In this document: positions 53,331 to 64,000 of the stretch, piece after piece
Layout of the letters: every line of letters begins with the position of its first letter
Position numbering within the stretch: position 1 is the stretch's first letter
Assembly (NCBI GenBank): GCA_015680685.1
Contig: MNCI01006577.1
Coordinates: forward strand, 629,491 to 693,490
Source of the DNA: Gnetum montanum
Taxonomy: Eukaryota; Streptophyta; Gnetopsida; Gnetales; Gnetaceae
Length of the DNA stretch: 64,000 nucleotides
Direction: 5' to 3'
Translations under genes and position numbers: made by a program
Notes under the pieces: model-generated
Told to the model about the DNA's origin: nothing
Seen by the model: the letters and a program-made list of their open reading frames with translations, nothing else
Databases searched by the model: none

Positions 53331-53689
53331 AAAAATGCCCATACACATCAGCCACAAAATAGGGAGGGTACCCAGTGGCTAACAGTCGATTCTAACGGTA
53401 GCGCATTATGCATGGAACCAACTGAGAGCTTGACAAGTGCATATGTTAGAGGCATGGAGGAACTCAAGCAAGTTTAGGACTAACTCTCTGACAATGAAAT
53501 TGATGATACTTTTTGTGAACAGTTGGAAATCCCTAGAAATTTTAAATAAGAGCCCCTAGAATTAAAATATTTATTAGTCGTTATGGAATATGCATTTTTA
53601 AACAATGGTAAGCTGATCATAATGAATGTCAAACTTTTTCTTGCACAAAAAAAAAGTTGTTAATAGTGGTTAATAAATGGCCAATAATC

Positions 53690-54560
53690 TTTTCTTGGTC
53701 ATATCATGAACTAACTAGAATTGATCCCAAGATATGCCAACATCACATTTACACTAACCCGACCATGAAGCTAAGAAGGCAACTATAGAGACAATTGAAT
53801 CCCAAATTGAAGCAAATATTCAAGGAGGAAATAGAAAAACTCCTCAAGGTGGGGTTCATCTATCCCATCATGGATAATGAGTGGATTAGCCTCCTCATAA
53901 CTGTACCAAAGAAAGATGATAAGTGGGAGGTCTATATTAACTTCAGGTTGTTGAACATGGCTACATTTAAAGATCATTTTCCATTGTCATTTTTTGATCA
54001 AGTTTTAGACACTATCTTTGGGCATTCCTATTATAGGTTCCTAGATGGTTATAGTGGCTATAACCAAATCCAAATTACATTTGAGAATCAAGCCAAGACA
54101 ACATTCACAAGTTCTTAGGGGAGTTTTGCATATTGTAAGATGTCGTTTGGTCTGTGCAATTCTCCTACAACATTCCAATGCTTGGTCCTTAGAATTTTTT
54201 AGTAGCAAATTTGTAGTGGTGTGGAAGTCTTCATGGATGACTTCTCCACCTATGGAGCTATGTTCGAGCAAGCCTTGGACTGTCTTGAGAAAGTATTGAA
54301 AAGATGCATGGAAACGAATCTATGGATTAACTAGCAAAAGAGCCATCTCATGGTCCAAGAAGGCATTATACTAGGGCATAGAATCACTAAAATAGGGATT
54401 GAGATAGACCTTGAAAATATAAGGATCATCTAAGGAACAACTCATCAACCAAAAACCATTAAATATGTTTAGTCATTCGTTAGACAAACTAGCTGCTACC
54501 AACGATTCATAGAGAATTTCTCTAGGATCACAAAACCATTGGTAGAGCTTACAAGAAAAG
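53690..54560 (+). pseudogene. pol: Reverse transcriptase of element D
   Basis: The frame at 53,795 reads EEIEKLLKVGFIYPIMDN, WISLLITVPKKDDKWEVYIN, RLLNMATFKDHFPL and RFLDGYSGYNQIQI, then after a stop KMSFGLCN, EVFMDDFSTYG (catalytic Asp pair near 54,232) and ILGHRI. The basal block VYINFR has Asn where C has Asp (MCIDFR). Stops occur at about 54,116, 54,200 and 54,330. It is closely related to the RT of C. Confidence 0.9.
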
Positions 54561-54654
54561 ATGCACCTTTCATTTGGACTAAGGAATGTGAACATGCATT
54601 CCAATAATTAAAGAAGAAACTTGTAGAAAGACCAATTCTATGGGCACCAGACTA

Positions 54655-55060
54655 GTCCATACCACTCCACATCATAATGAACACATTTAACTATGCCTTG
54701 GAAGCCATGCTTACATAGTTGGATGATGAGAAATGTCCATACTACATCAATTGCACAAGCTAAAGCATTGTGAGAGCATAATTAAATTACACCACCACAG
54801 AGAAAGAACTAATGGCAGTGGTATATGCTCTTGAAAATTTTAAACACTTGAAAAGTTCAAGCACTATGTGCTTGGTTACAAACCATTTGTGCACATAGAT
54901 CATAGTGCAATATGCTTCCTTATGAACAAGCCAACGGTAAGCCCTTGTATCATATGGTGGCTTGTGATCTTGTAGGAATTTGATCTTATGATGGTAGATT
55001 AGAAAGGGATTGAGAATGTGATCGTTAACCATCTCTCTCAGTTAAGATGGGACAACAAAG
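54655..55060 (+). pseudogene. pol: RNase H of element D
   Basis: PLHIIMNTFNYALEAMLT replaces PFHIMIDASNFALGAVLT of C, so the first catalytic Asp is Asn. TTEKELMAVVYALENFKHL is followed by a near-duplicate of CTTGAAAATTTTAAACACTT (54,830-54,865) that shifts the frame. FVHIDHSAICFLMNKPTV and NHLSQLRWD then continue in the new frame. The domain is dead by substitution, duplication and stops. Confidence 0.85.
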
Positions 55061-55329
55061 AGAAGGAAAATTCAATATCTGATCAATTTCTAGATGAATC
55101 CCTCTTTACTACTGCAATAAATGAACAAATGCTCATAGAACCAAAATGGTCTAATGGAATCTTCATCTATCTTGTCACTCAAGAGATGCCACAATATCTT
55201 GACTTTAGAAGGAAGCAATGGTTCCTTCATCAAGCTAAGTAGTTCATGGAAATCAATAGACAACTTTATAAGATGTGTGCCAATGGCTTGGTCCATTATT
55301 ATGTTCCTAACATAAATCAACTATGCATT

Positions 55330-56340
55330 CTCTAGGATACTCACAAAGGCCCTTGCGGAGGCCACTATGCAAGGAGATGCATGGCCAAAAAAATCCTAAT
55401 GGTAGGATACTACTAGCCCACAATCTCTAGGGATATTCACCAGTTTGTCTGATCTTGTGATTGCTAACAACGAGATGGTGGGATGACCGCACAAATAGAG
55501 GATCCTCAATAGTGGATTCAACCACTAGAGCCCTTTGATATTTTGGGCATAGACTTCATAGGTCATATCACATCCATGTCCAATGGAAAAGCATATATTA
55601 TCATAGTAGTTGATTACTATACCAAATGGGCAGAAGTAGTGACTGTTGCTAATTGTACATCATCCACTACTACTAGATTCATCCAACAAAGTGTGGTAAA
55701 AAGCTTTGGTATGCCACATGAACTAATTTCTAACAATGGAACCCACTTCACAAGTATCACCTTTCACACGTTAATGCAACACTTGGGGGTCGAACATAAA
55801 TTAACAACACCTTATCACCCCCATGCTAATAGCCAAGCTAAAGTCACTAACAAGGAGATTATAAAAATCTTAATGAGAAGAATAAGCAAATATAGGAAAG
55901 ATTGGAGTACAAAAATCAATGATGCCCTCTAGGCCTACCACTCAACATGGAAACTTCCTATTGGCTATTCTCCCTATGAGTTGGTGTACAGAAAATTTCC
56001 AATACTACTGATCCAATTCAAGCTCCGTACACTTTCAAAAACCTATAGTCTAGCACAAAAGGAATAATTAATCAACCTAAACATGCTAGATGAGAATTTA
56101 TTAGTGGCCCTATCTTTGAATGAAGTGCACAAGGTATATAACAAAACATGACATGACCTTAGAATAAGAAAAGTAAAATTCCATCCCAGTGATAAGGTTA
56201 TCTACTAGAACCCCACACACGTACCTAAGAAAACAAAGTTCCAAACATTGTGGGAGGGACCTTATATAATTGAAAATTTTTTTTCCTTTGGGGCCATGTT
56301 AATTTACAAACCTAAAAGCATAGATAAAAAGTAGTTGGTC
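55330..56340 (+). pseudogene. pol: Integrase of element D
   Basis: Order: HKGPCGGHYARR, a disturbed CC half (SCDC), then LGIDFIGHI, WAEVVTVANCTSS, ELISNNGTHF and SQAKVTNKEI. Two of the three catalytic residues are changed: the second Asp is Asn and the Glu is Lys, both explained by G-to-A. The C-terminal part keeps GYSPYELVY, PSDKVIY and LWEGPYIIENF (GPY/F-like, better kept than in C). Confidence 0.9.
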
Positions 56341-57960
56341 AACTTCCAACAAATAAAGCTTTTCCATGAACCCAAGCAAGCTAACGCAATACCTCAATGG
56401 ATGGACAACCATGCTCAATTTTTCAAATGTCCTCCATTCAACCTAGTTGTGGGGGAGATGGCCATCCATGCTAATCATCCATATGAATACTTAGTTTTTC
56501 TATTTTTGTTTTTCACATTTTTGTCTTTATATTTATTTATTTTATAACTTTTTAATTTTAAATATTTTTCCTATTTTACACCATTTTTTTTACTCCATCG
56601 TTAGTACATTTAAATCTTTCTTGAATATTTTACATTTTCTTATATATTCTACTTTTTTTTGTTTGAGTGTGATTTTCAACTTTTGCTAATAAAAGTGCTT
56701 TGTGCCAATAGGACACAATGGTGTTGTGGCTACTATTCATGGTGGTTTGTACTTAATATTTGGTTTGGTAATTTCTAGATTTTATTTTTGAATTTTTGTA
56801 TCCATGGGTTAGTCATGGTTTCTTTTTCATGGTTATAGGCAATAAGTCCATGACATCCACCCATCCACCAAATCTATGGTTTTCCTTTGTTTTGAAAGTT
56901 TGAGATCCCTTCCATTAAAGAAACTCTTAATAAATCAATGACCTTAGTAGTTTTCAGAATTAGAAAGAATTCAAAGATTTGAAAAGAGTGTGACTTCAAG
57001 GTGACTCAGTACTCTTTGTGCTCTTCTACTTACTTAGATGCTTGGGTGTTTTCACAGACTTCTTACTACTCCATGTTGACCAATAATAGGAAGTTCAATA
57101 AAGTCTTGGCATGGTGTTGTTTCCATTGAAAAAAAAACAAAAAAAAACATGATGGGAATTCAAAGCACACCCTTTAGACAAATAAATGGTCTACAAGTAC
57201 TGGTTATGGAACTAGAAAGACATGTTACCCATGCTTGAAGGTCCCCTCTAACTAAGGCCTTCTCTCACTTTCTACTTTCCTTTTCTTCTCTTTATGGAGT
57301 GGTGGTTGTTTGTGGATGTGCTCTTGTGTCTTGAGGAGATGGGTTGGTCTTAGAGTGATGATGCAAAGTCATTGAAAGTGGTGGTTTTGATCTGGACTAA
57401 TGATGGATCTTCTTCGATCATTCTAAATACACGATTTCACAAGGGACTTCTTATGACCTTAATTTGGAATTCCATTCCACCTTCTGCCTCATCCACCTAT
57501 GATTACCTTAATTCACCTCACTGCCAGTGTCCATGTTCTTAACTCTATGTCTTGGTCTGATGTACCTAAATTCTTAGGTAGCATCATCCAAGTTTCAGTC
57601 CTTAACTTCCATGGATCATCAATCACCTCTGGGGCCCACAAACTTTTTCAGTTAAGGTTATGCAAAGGCAAACAAGGCATGCACTTGCTATGGGGAGGAT
57701 CCACTTACATATCCTTTGGTTAGGTTTATTAAGTACCTTAACCTTAGGCATTCTTACAATCAAAATCTTTCGTACGCCCATCTTCAGCATCAAACCAAGT
57801 GTTTCTTTGCAAATTTTGTTCAATAAACACATTCTCCATTAAATTTTCTAATTTTGAGATTTCAAAGACCCTCTTCAATGGTTTAATCATGTTCTTTATT
57901 TTTCTAGGACTCCATGAATCCTAATTTCATTGAAAATTTCCTAATATTTTTTGAAAAATT
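56340..57960 (+). other. Post-integrase spacer of element D
   Basis: A short frame (56,335-56,547) reads MVNFQQIKLFHEPKQ and ends the pol-side similarity. GGGGGAGATGGCCATCC near 56,450 and GACATGTTACCCATGC near 57,217 align with C and E. No ORF is supported. Confidence 0.55.
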
Positions 57961-58085
57961 CAAGTTCGAAATTTTGGCCAATGGGCCTTGTATATGGCGC
58001 CCCGTCAATGGAGTAGACCCATATACCAAGCCTCGTATATGGGGCTCATTGATGTATGGGGAAAATGCTATAAATACATGTGACC
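57960..58085 (+). promoter_or_regulatory. U3-like block with TATA upstream of the third ORF of element D
   Basis: It reads CCAATGGGCC, GCCCCGTCAATGGAG, TATATGGGGCTCATTGATGTA, then GGGGAAAATGCTATAAATAC with TATAAATA at 58,069-58,076. The element's LTR U3 reads GTCAATGGGC, GCCCCGTTGATGGGG, TTTTTGATGTAGC, then AGGGAAAAAACTATAAATAC. The motifs and their order up to the TATA agree. The third ORF begins 450 bp downstream. A promoter function is inferred from this similarity only. Confidence 0.6.
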
Positions 58086-58528
58086 CCCCTTTGAAATTTT
58101 CACATTTTCTCATAAATGATAGAGGATTTTTTCTAATTTTTAGAGCCCAAAACCTTCCAGAGCCCATAACTTTCTAATTGTTAATCCAAATCACTCCATT
58201 CTTTGACCCTGTAGCTACTAGAGCTAAGCTCTTTGTTGTGGGGGCCATAAATGTACCATTTTTGATAGATAATTTTTTACCATTTTTCTAACTCTCATTA
58301 AGGTTTAACTAAGAATTCAATTGTTAAATATTAAATTACAAAGAGTTAAACCTTTTCAAGAAGCTTCGGTGACATTTACAATAAATAATTAGTACATAAT
58401 TAATAAAATACTTAATCTACCATGGTTCAATCTTAGTCAATGTGTAACTAACTAATGAGAAAAGGTATTCAAAAATTTGAAGTTACACATGATATCTACT
58501 AATCCATGGATGTCTTCTGACTATAGAT

Positions 58529-61380
58529 GGCACCAAAGGGAAAACATACGTAGGAAGCAGGATCATCCCAACCAAGGAAGAAACATCCTAAAATAGGAAA
58601 AGGCCAAGAATATCCTCAAGAAGAACCACTCACAACCCATGCCATAGGTCCTCTTAGGGATGAGGTAGAGGTGGAATCTATCAGACAAATTCTAGAACCA
58701 ATAGCAGCAACAAGACACTCCCATTGGGATGATGCACCAACATAACTAGCAAAATCTTGAGGTGACCTTAATAGAGGCTTGCCTAAATCAGATTAAGTCA
58801 AGGAAGGTCCAAAAATCAGTGCTTCAAGAGCTAAACTTTGGCCTCTTCCTAGAACATGCACCGAGAGAAGTACAAGACTAGCTGAAGGCCTCTTCCATGT
58901 GGCCATCACTTCTACTAGGGAGTGGTACATGAAAGAAACATTTCTATTTTGGAACAATAGGTAGCTTGGAGCCACATTGAAGATCAAGGACATCTTGATG
59001 TCCTACGCAGCGTAGGACATTGTTGTAGTGCTCTAATTGCTCGAAATGGCAGGTAAACTTGATAGAAATTCCAATGCAAGTTGATCCTAGCATCAAAAAA
59101 GAATGGATGCAATGGTGTTATGGTATCAACTACAAGGAGTATGGCACACTCACACTGGCAAAGAGGATCCATTATAAGATTGCAACCTTTTACCTTAATC
59201 CCACGGTGAGGCCAAGAAAAATCATTGCTTTCTTTGCCCATGCATGTGTTGCACTAAATGGGAAATTTCTGGTTAATCTTCCATAATTGATCTATCTTGA
59301 GATACAGAAGTGCTTTAAAGAAAATGAATGCAAAAGAAAGGCACTCCCCTTTCCATGCCTCATCAGGAAATTCTACCATAGGGGAGGGATAGTCTATTAC
59401 ACCAACAACAATGTTAGAATTATTCTGGCCATCAACTAGGCAAAAATGATGAAGGATAAAATGCCTAAAACTATAATTCAAGAAGAAAAGTAGTGACCAC
59501 CACCTCCACCAACCACTTAGATAACAATGTCGAATATCGCTGTAACTGCCCAACTATTATGAAAATATAGACAATGGCTCCTAAGTAAATGAGAGCAACA
59601 AGCAGGCATGATTGGTGGTGATCCATCCATATATAGACTAGCCATAAGTCAACTTAATGAGGTGGCTTGAACAATTAGTTTGATGGGTGATGATGGATCC
59701 ATTTTCTCAGCCCAAAGAATGTAGCTACCTGCAAGGTCAAATCCAAGCACTAGAAAGGTCACATTACCTCTCATAGAATAAAAAAAACTCCTAGAAATCT
59801 CTGGGAACACCATGACCTTCTCGATGTGCTTGGAGAAGGGTGAAGGGGCAACTGTCTTGGTGATGCAGTACTAGGGGCAAGGAACAGCAATAGAAGCGGT
59901 CGCTGATAGGATTGACAAAACACTCAATGCACTTGTAGCATTTTCACGAGACATCACTACACTCAAAGATGTGCAAACATCCATAGGAACTATAAGCAGC
60001 AAAATAAGTGCAGCACAACATGAAGATTTATTAGACCGATTGGTGGAAACTGGGTAACTACTTTCAAATGTCTTTGACATTCTAGACAACATCATTGCAA
60101 CCCAGTCAAAGCTACTTGGGCAAGGGGCAAAAACATCATATTGGAGAGGCAACTCAAAATACACAAAGATTGAAATGAATGCTTGGCTGCAGAGGTTGCT
60201 GATCTAAGGGCCTAGGTTGCTAACCCTGCATTTCTCACCCTAGTGCTCACAAGAGATGAAGCTATGCAACAAATTTAGTCTAAGCTCAAAGGGGTTGAGA
60301 ATGTAATGGAGAAAATAGTGTTTTATAGATCCTTGGTAGAAGTCACGCAGCACAAGATTCAGAAAGCCTTGGATCATACCTACTAGGAAAATGTGCAATT
60401 AACCATAGAAAATCATGACTTGCAAAATGTTGATATGCACAAGCAATAGCTAATATATTTCATCCATCAAAAAATAGTAGAAATTGGCTAGAGAAAACAT
60501 TGAATTAAGAAGATTGGTATTAGAGAATAGGAATCTCTCCATGGAGGAGGTGCACACCCTTCGTTAGAAAATTGGAATTGAAGTGGTAGCTTAGAAAACT
60601 GAAGCTCTCATGTTTGAGAAAGTCAAGGAGCATCATAGAGAATAGGTCAACCTATAAAAATAAATAAATGAAAAACATATCCAATTGATGAAGGCAAAGG
60701 TAAATGAAGCCCTCCAACAAGGCAAAGAAGTTTGGCAACCCATTGTTGATGGGATCGATACCTACAACAAAGCAGAAATATACAAAAAGGAGTTGCAAAT
60801 CAAGGAGATGATGAAGTACATGGAGCTTGACAATTTCTGTTATGTAAATCTGGCCATGTTGACTATCAAATAGTCATGGTCAAAGTTGGAGAAGTAGATG
60901 GCCAACTCATTCTTGTTGTACGAGGTTGAGTTCAAGCACCACAAGGACACCAAGGACAAATTTGTGGTGGCTAATGCTAAACTTAAAGTTCTCAAGGCAT
61001 GTTTCACAGATCAAAGATCAAGTATCAAGAACCTAGCCAGAAGAAAGAATGACTACCAAGAGCTATAGAATGCAATAACGGTGTTTGACATTGGACATAA
61101 ATAGTTCATTGCTTGGTTTATGAATGTAAAGGAGATGTTCCTAATCATGCCCTATCCATGGGATATCCCGATTCCAATCCACATTGGTGATGTCGCATGC
61201 ACTATGAATGATCCCTAGAGTAAGGAGAAGAAGATGAAGGCATTTCTTGATGCCTTCCACCTTCCACCAAAGGTTGCAACCATAGTAGGACAACCATAGC
61301 TACCTCAACCACTGCATGTGCTTAAAGTTGACAAAGGTCCTTTGGAGCCTCAAGAGCCATCATTGCTTGGGATTGTCTAA
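58529..61380 (+). pseudogene. Decayed third ORF (env-position) of element D
   Basis: From ATG 58,529 (MAPKGK) a frame runs about 500 bp with stops mainly TAG/TAA/TGA at Gln/Trp-like sites: QEYPQEEPLTTHAIGPLRDE, SRAKLWPLPRTCTERSTR, LAEGLFHVAITSTREWYMK. A shift near 59,050 leads to KKEWMQWCYGINYKEYG, RKIIAFFAHACVALNGKF, then KALPFPCLIRKFYHRGG. The second half (about 59,860-61,000) is rich in Lys/Glu/Gln/Leu, for example IDKTLNALVAFSRDITTLKD and DVQTSIGTISSKISAAQHED, suggesting coiled coil. The end is EPQEPSLLGIV near 61,378. About 950 codons. No transmembrane or signal segment was evident. The homologue in E shows it is a conserved element gene of unknown function. Confidence 0.7.
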
Positions 61381-61608
61381 TCCTCACCACTGTCTTCATG
61401 CCATCAGAGGATGTGCTATCCAAATTTTTGCAATCATGTCGTAGTGTTCAATTTTGTGTCATGAACACTACAACTTTTTTGTAATTTGTTGAGTCATACA
61501 CTTAGGCACTTATCTTTGTCAAGTTAGTTTCTTTTGTTTTATTAAGAGTTAGTCAATAATCCCATACCTTTTCAATTTTGTAAAAAAACTCGAGGATGAG
61601 TCTTCATT

Positions 61609-61622
61609 TAGTTATGGTAGTA
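61609..61622 (+). other. Degenerate polypurine-tract site of element D
   Basis: TAGTTATGGTAGTA precedes the 3' LTR. The C and E equivalents read ATGGGGGTA. Confidence 0.5.
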
Positions 61623-62580
61623 TGATGAACATCAAAGAGTCACGTCGATTAGCCCTCGTTAATGTACCTTCATCAATGGATCCCTGTCAATGAGGCCTCA
61701 TTTACGTGGTGTGCCCTGTCAATGGGGCCATGTCAATGTAGCATTTGCTACATTGATGGGGCCCTATCAATGCAACTGTAGGTAAAAAACTATAAATACA
61801 AGCTCACCAATTGCATTTAAGATATAAATTTCTTATTATAGTAGTAGAGTTCTTGCAATTTGTTTATTTGAGAGTTAAAATATTTCTCTAAACGCCTACA
61901 ATAGGAGTTAAAAAGTGTATGGATCTTTATTCCAACATTGTTGTACCTAAACTCATCAGTGTAAATGACAATAAAGATGAGCTTTTTGATCAAACCTTGT
62001 AGCACTTGGATTAGATTAATGATTTATTTATGCATTCATTATTTTCATTAATTATGACATTAATTAAGCTAAATTAGTTTTTGAATGATCGATCAATTAA
62101 TTAAGATAAATAGGTTAAGCACATAAGTATGACCACTTTAAACATAAACACATATTTGCTTGGTAACCCCAGTAGCATTATTGCTTGGTTCGCCCAATAG
62201 CATAACACTTAGTAATCCTAGTAGTGCATACATTGGTTCCAGATGTGTACAACAAGTGGAACCGGATACTTATGTTAGGACTAATTAGACATTAGTTAAT
62301 TTATTAGATCTCAGTAATATTAAATCATCTTATCTTTATATTTCAACATTGCAAACCCTAAAAACATAAAACCATAAAAATCATATACCTCGATAACACT
62401 TAACCATACCATGTACATCACAAGTGTACTTGGGAGGACAACGAATGACCTTAAGGTAAGGTTCACTACCTAGAAGACTAGTCTACCAAAGAATATAGAG
62501 TCCTTGGAATTCGACCCAATCATGCATGAATACTTCGTGATTTGTATGGTTGAGCATAGAGGTACCTTCATTGCTCATCA
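61623..62580 (+). mobile_element. 3' LTR of element D
   Basis: 958 bp from TGATGAACATCAAAG to TTGCTCATCA. It has the U3 motif array, CTATAAATAC near 61,790, AATAAAGATGAGC near 61,970 and the shared R/U5 core, with a single copy of the segment duplicated in the 5' LTR. Confidence 0.92.
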
Positions 62581-62935
62581 CTAAGAAAGCAGGAAAATTA
62601 AACTATGATGAAAAGCAATCTCGATCTTTATTGCTAGACATGAACTATGCCAAAGTACAATTCACTCAAATAAAGATACCATGTAATTGTTCAACACCAC
62701 ACTGTGGGCATTCACTCTATTGCTAAGACTACAAAAACAAACTGTAAGAATTTTGCTAAGGGTGGAATGAAAAAGTTGTTATTGAGTATCCAAGTGCTAG
62801 TATTTATAGGATTGCATAACTCCTAAGACATCGCATCAATGATGATGTAACATCGATTACGACATCGTATCTATGTCATCGTTGATATGATATTGTAGTT
62901 ACAATATCACATTACTTCAAAAATTAATTTTATCA
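62581..62935 (-). mobile_element. 5' LTR of element E, second part
   Basis: It continues from CTAAGAAAGCAGG (matching CTAGGAAAGTAGG at 40,443 in the 3' LTR) to the U3 end TTTTATCA, followed by the target duplication GCAAG. It includes TATTTATAGG (reversed TATA) near 62,811 and the GATATTGTAGTTACAATATC palindrome near 62,889. Confidence 0.88.
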
Positions 62936-63379
62936 GCAAGGAAATGTTGAAAGATGGACAAAGGATGAAAGGTTGAGCAATTCTGTACATGATGAATCTT
63001 CTTAACTTGGATAATAATTTCTATGTATTTTGTATTTTTGTATAATAGAGACCTTGTACACTTTTTGGATATTTGAGCCATGTACCTATTTTTGTAAATA
63101 ATCAATCGCATCAATGATGACGTAACATGGGCTATGACATCGTATCTATGGCATCATTGATACAATATCATAGTTACAATATTGCATTGCTTCAAAAATT
63201 AACTTTATCAGCAAGGAAATATTGGAAGATGGACAAAGGACGTAAGGTTGACCAATTCTGTACAAGATGAATCTTCTTAACTTGGATAATAATTTCTATG
63301 TATTTTGTATTTTTGTATAATAGAGATCTTGTACACTTTTTGGATATTTGAGCCATGTACCTGTTTTTATGAATAATCA
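62830..63379. repeat. 275-bp tandem duplication spanning the LTR end, target duplication and flank
   Basis: CATCAATGATGATG to AATAATCAAT recurs with a 275-bp period; for example GCAAGGAAAT stands at 62,936 and 63,211. Each unit has about 105 bp of the U3 end of element E, GCAAG, and about 170 bp of flank. It formed after E inserted. The units differ at scattered positions. Confidence 0.92.
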
Positions 63380-63880
63380 ATAAAGTATGATAGATATAAA
63401 TTTGTTGTCTATGCCAATTGGACCATGAGATTATAAGTTTTTGATTTTGGTGCATGCTATACATGTGGGAAAATTTTAATATTATTTATTATATAATAAT
63501 ATTTTATTATTTAATCTAGTAAACTTAAAACACAAATAACTTTATTTCTAGATGTTTGATTGAGACAAAATGAGTATCGTTAAGATTGTTATTTTATGTA
63601 TTATTTTATGATATAACTAGTGAAATTTTTTAACTACCTTTTGTGGCTATGTAGAATTCAAATTTTCTCTAAATAAATTTTGTTTAATTATATATGCAAG
63701 TAATATAAAATTTTACTACATTGTAATGTTCTACAATATTTATGCTCCTAATTAATAATTTTTTATCTATTTTACTGCTTCTTTTTGAATTAGTAAATCA
63801 AGGTTAAATCCAAATCCTTGGGGTTTCATAGCATTTCTATTAGTTATTTATAAGATATTTTACAAATAATTAATAAGGGT
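63380..63880. other. AT-rich flank without recognised features
   Basis: Short AT-driven frames only; no gene, LTR end or repeat array was seen. Confidence 0.6.
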
Positions 63881-64000
63881 TTTACAATAGATGAACTAAG
63901 CAAAACGATAAGAGAGACTTTTAGGCTCTATACCTAAGGAAGACTTCCAAAAGTGAGGATTCATCTAAACCAAATGTTAATCGATTATGTCATAAAAAAG
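63880..64000 (+). pseudogene. gag: Possible gag scrap at the right edge
   Basis: RETFRLYT, a stop and GRLPK resemble the gag segment RRTLRTYA, stop, GRPSE of element C (about 31,505-31,545), the stop lying at the same place. The similarity is short and the match could be chance. Confidence 0.35.

Larger units (their letters stand above)
50224..62580 (+). mobile_element. Element D: 12.4-kb Athila/Tat-type retrotransposon with a third ORF, nested in the LTR of E
   Basis: LTRs at 50,224-51,235 and 61,623-62,580 enclose a PBS, gag, protease remnant, RT, RNase H, integrase, a long 3' region with a U3-like block and a third ORF. The flanks are CTAGG (50,219-50,223) and CTAAG (62,581-62,585). The empty target in the other LTR of E reads CTAGG (40,443-40,447), so the right copy has one G-to-A change. 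LTRs start TGATGAA and end TCATCA. Relative to element C it has lost about 1 kb covering the gag C-terminus and protease active site, and it keeps about 3.5 kb of 3' sequence that C lacks. Confidence 0.92.
39941..62935 (-). mobile_element. Element E: minus-strand LTR retrotransposon lacking RT, RNase H and integrase, split by element D
   Basis: Its 3' LTR is at 39,941-40,831. Its 5' LTR is 49,711-50,223 plus 62,581-62,935, interrupted by element D. GCAAG flanks both outer ends (39,936-39,940 and 62,936-62,940). Without D and its 5-bp duplication the element is about 10.6 kb. In transcription order it has PBS, gag, protease, a gap where pol should be, a long leader with a palindromic motif, a third ORF, PPT and LTR. 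It could only have moved with pol supplied by a relative. All coding parts are decayed. Confidence 0.9.

Noticed and set aside
58529-61380. Third ORF as a true envelope gene
   Set aside because: Position fits, but no signal peptide, membrane helix or fusion-like segment was visible; kept as an ORF of unknown function.
1-64000. tRNA, rRNA or organelle-derived segments
   Set aside because: I looked for cloverleaf-like A/B-box pairs, rRNA-like blocks and chloroplast genes by eye and saw none. Short RNA genes could be missed without a search tool.

Overview
The window looks like repeat-rich, AT-rich plant nuclear DNA. It shows spliced-gene exons with GT/AG borders, a cysteine-rich receptor-like kinase (CRK) of the land-plant Gnk2/DUF26 class, and many old, nested Ty3/gypsy LTR retrotransposons with Athila/Tat-type features. 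The age and nesting of the elements suggest a large gymnosperm-like genome, but nothing here proves the taxon. No intact protein-coding gene was found.

Layout. 1-4,900: two gag remnants of a Tat-like family facing away from each other, separated by a leader, an LTR piece and three tandem-repeat blocks. 6,064-16,766: a pile-up of related LTR elements: an old reversed LTR split by a solo LTR (target duplication TACCC), then a plus-strand LTR-gag unit (B) fused head-on to a minus-strand gag-LTR unit (G), then another minus-strand gag-LTR unit (I). 16,767-25,500: the only host-gene territory, with a CRK pseudogene on the minus strand (19,953-22,122). 25,530-27,830: a truncated LTR-gag unit (J). 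29,141-39,062: element C, structurally complete with two LTRs, PBS, gag, PR-RT-RNase H-INT, PPT and target duplication CTAAG. 39,941-62,935: element E on the minus strand (target duplication GCAAG), which lacks RT/RNase H/INT but keeps gag, protease and a third ORF. Its 5' LTR is split by element D (50,224-62,580, plus strand, target duplication CTAGG/CTAAG), which carries gag, pol and the same third ORF. The right edge has a 275-bp duplication and a possible gag scrap.

The elements at 6-63 kb are one superfamily. All LTRs begin near TGATGA and end near TCATCA, all use a PBS resembling TTGGCACCATTGCCAGGGAC, and all share an R/U5 core. They differ in U3, where each subfamily has its own array of short palindromic or repeated motifs. 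Three patterns deserve attention. (1) A U3-like block lies upstream of the third ORF: in D it includes a clear TATA and matches D's own LTR U3; in E the palindromic motif matches E's own U3 but the TATA is weak. (2) A U5 stem-loop has arms that change together between copies. (3) Coding decay is mostly nonsense change at Trp/Gln codons with few frameshifts, as expected of methylation-driven C-to-T decay. All coordinates of decayed genes are approximate; no identity values were computed.
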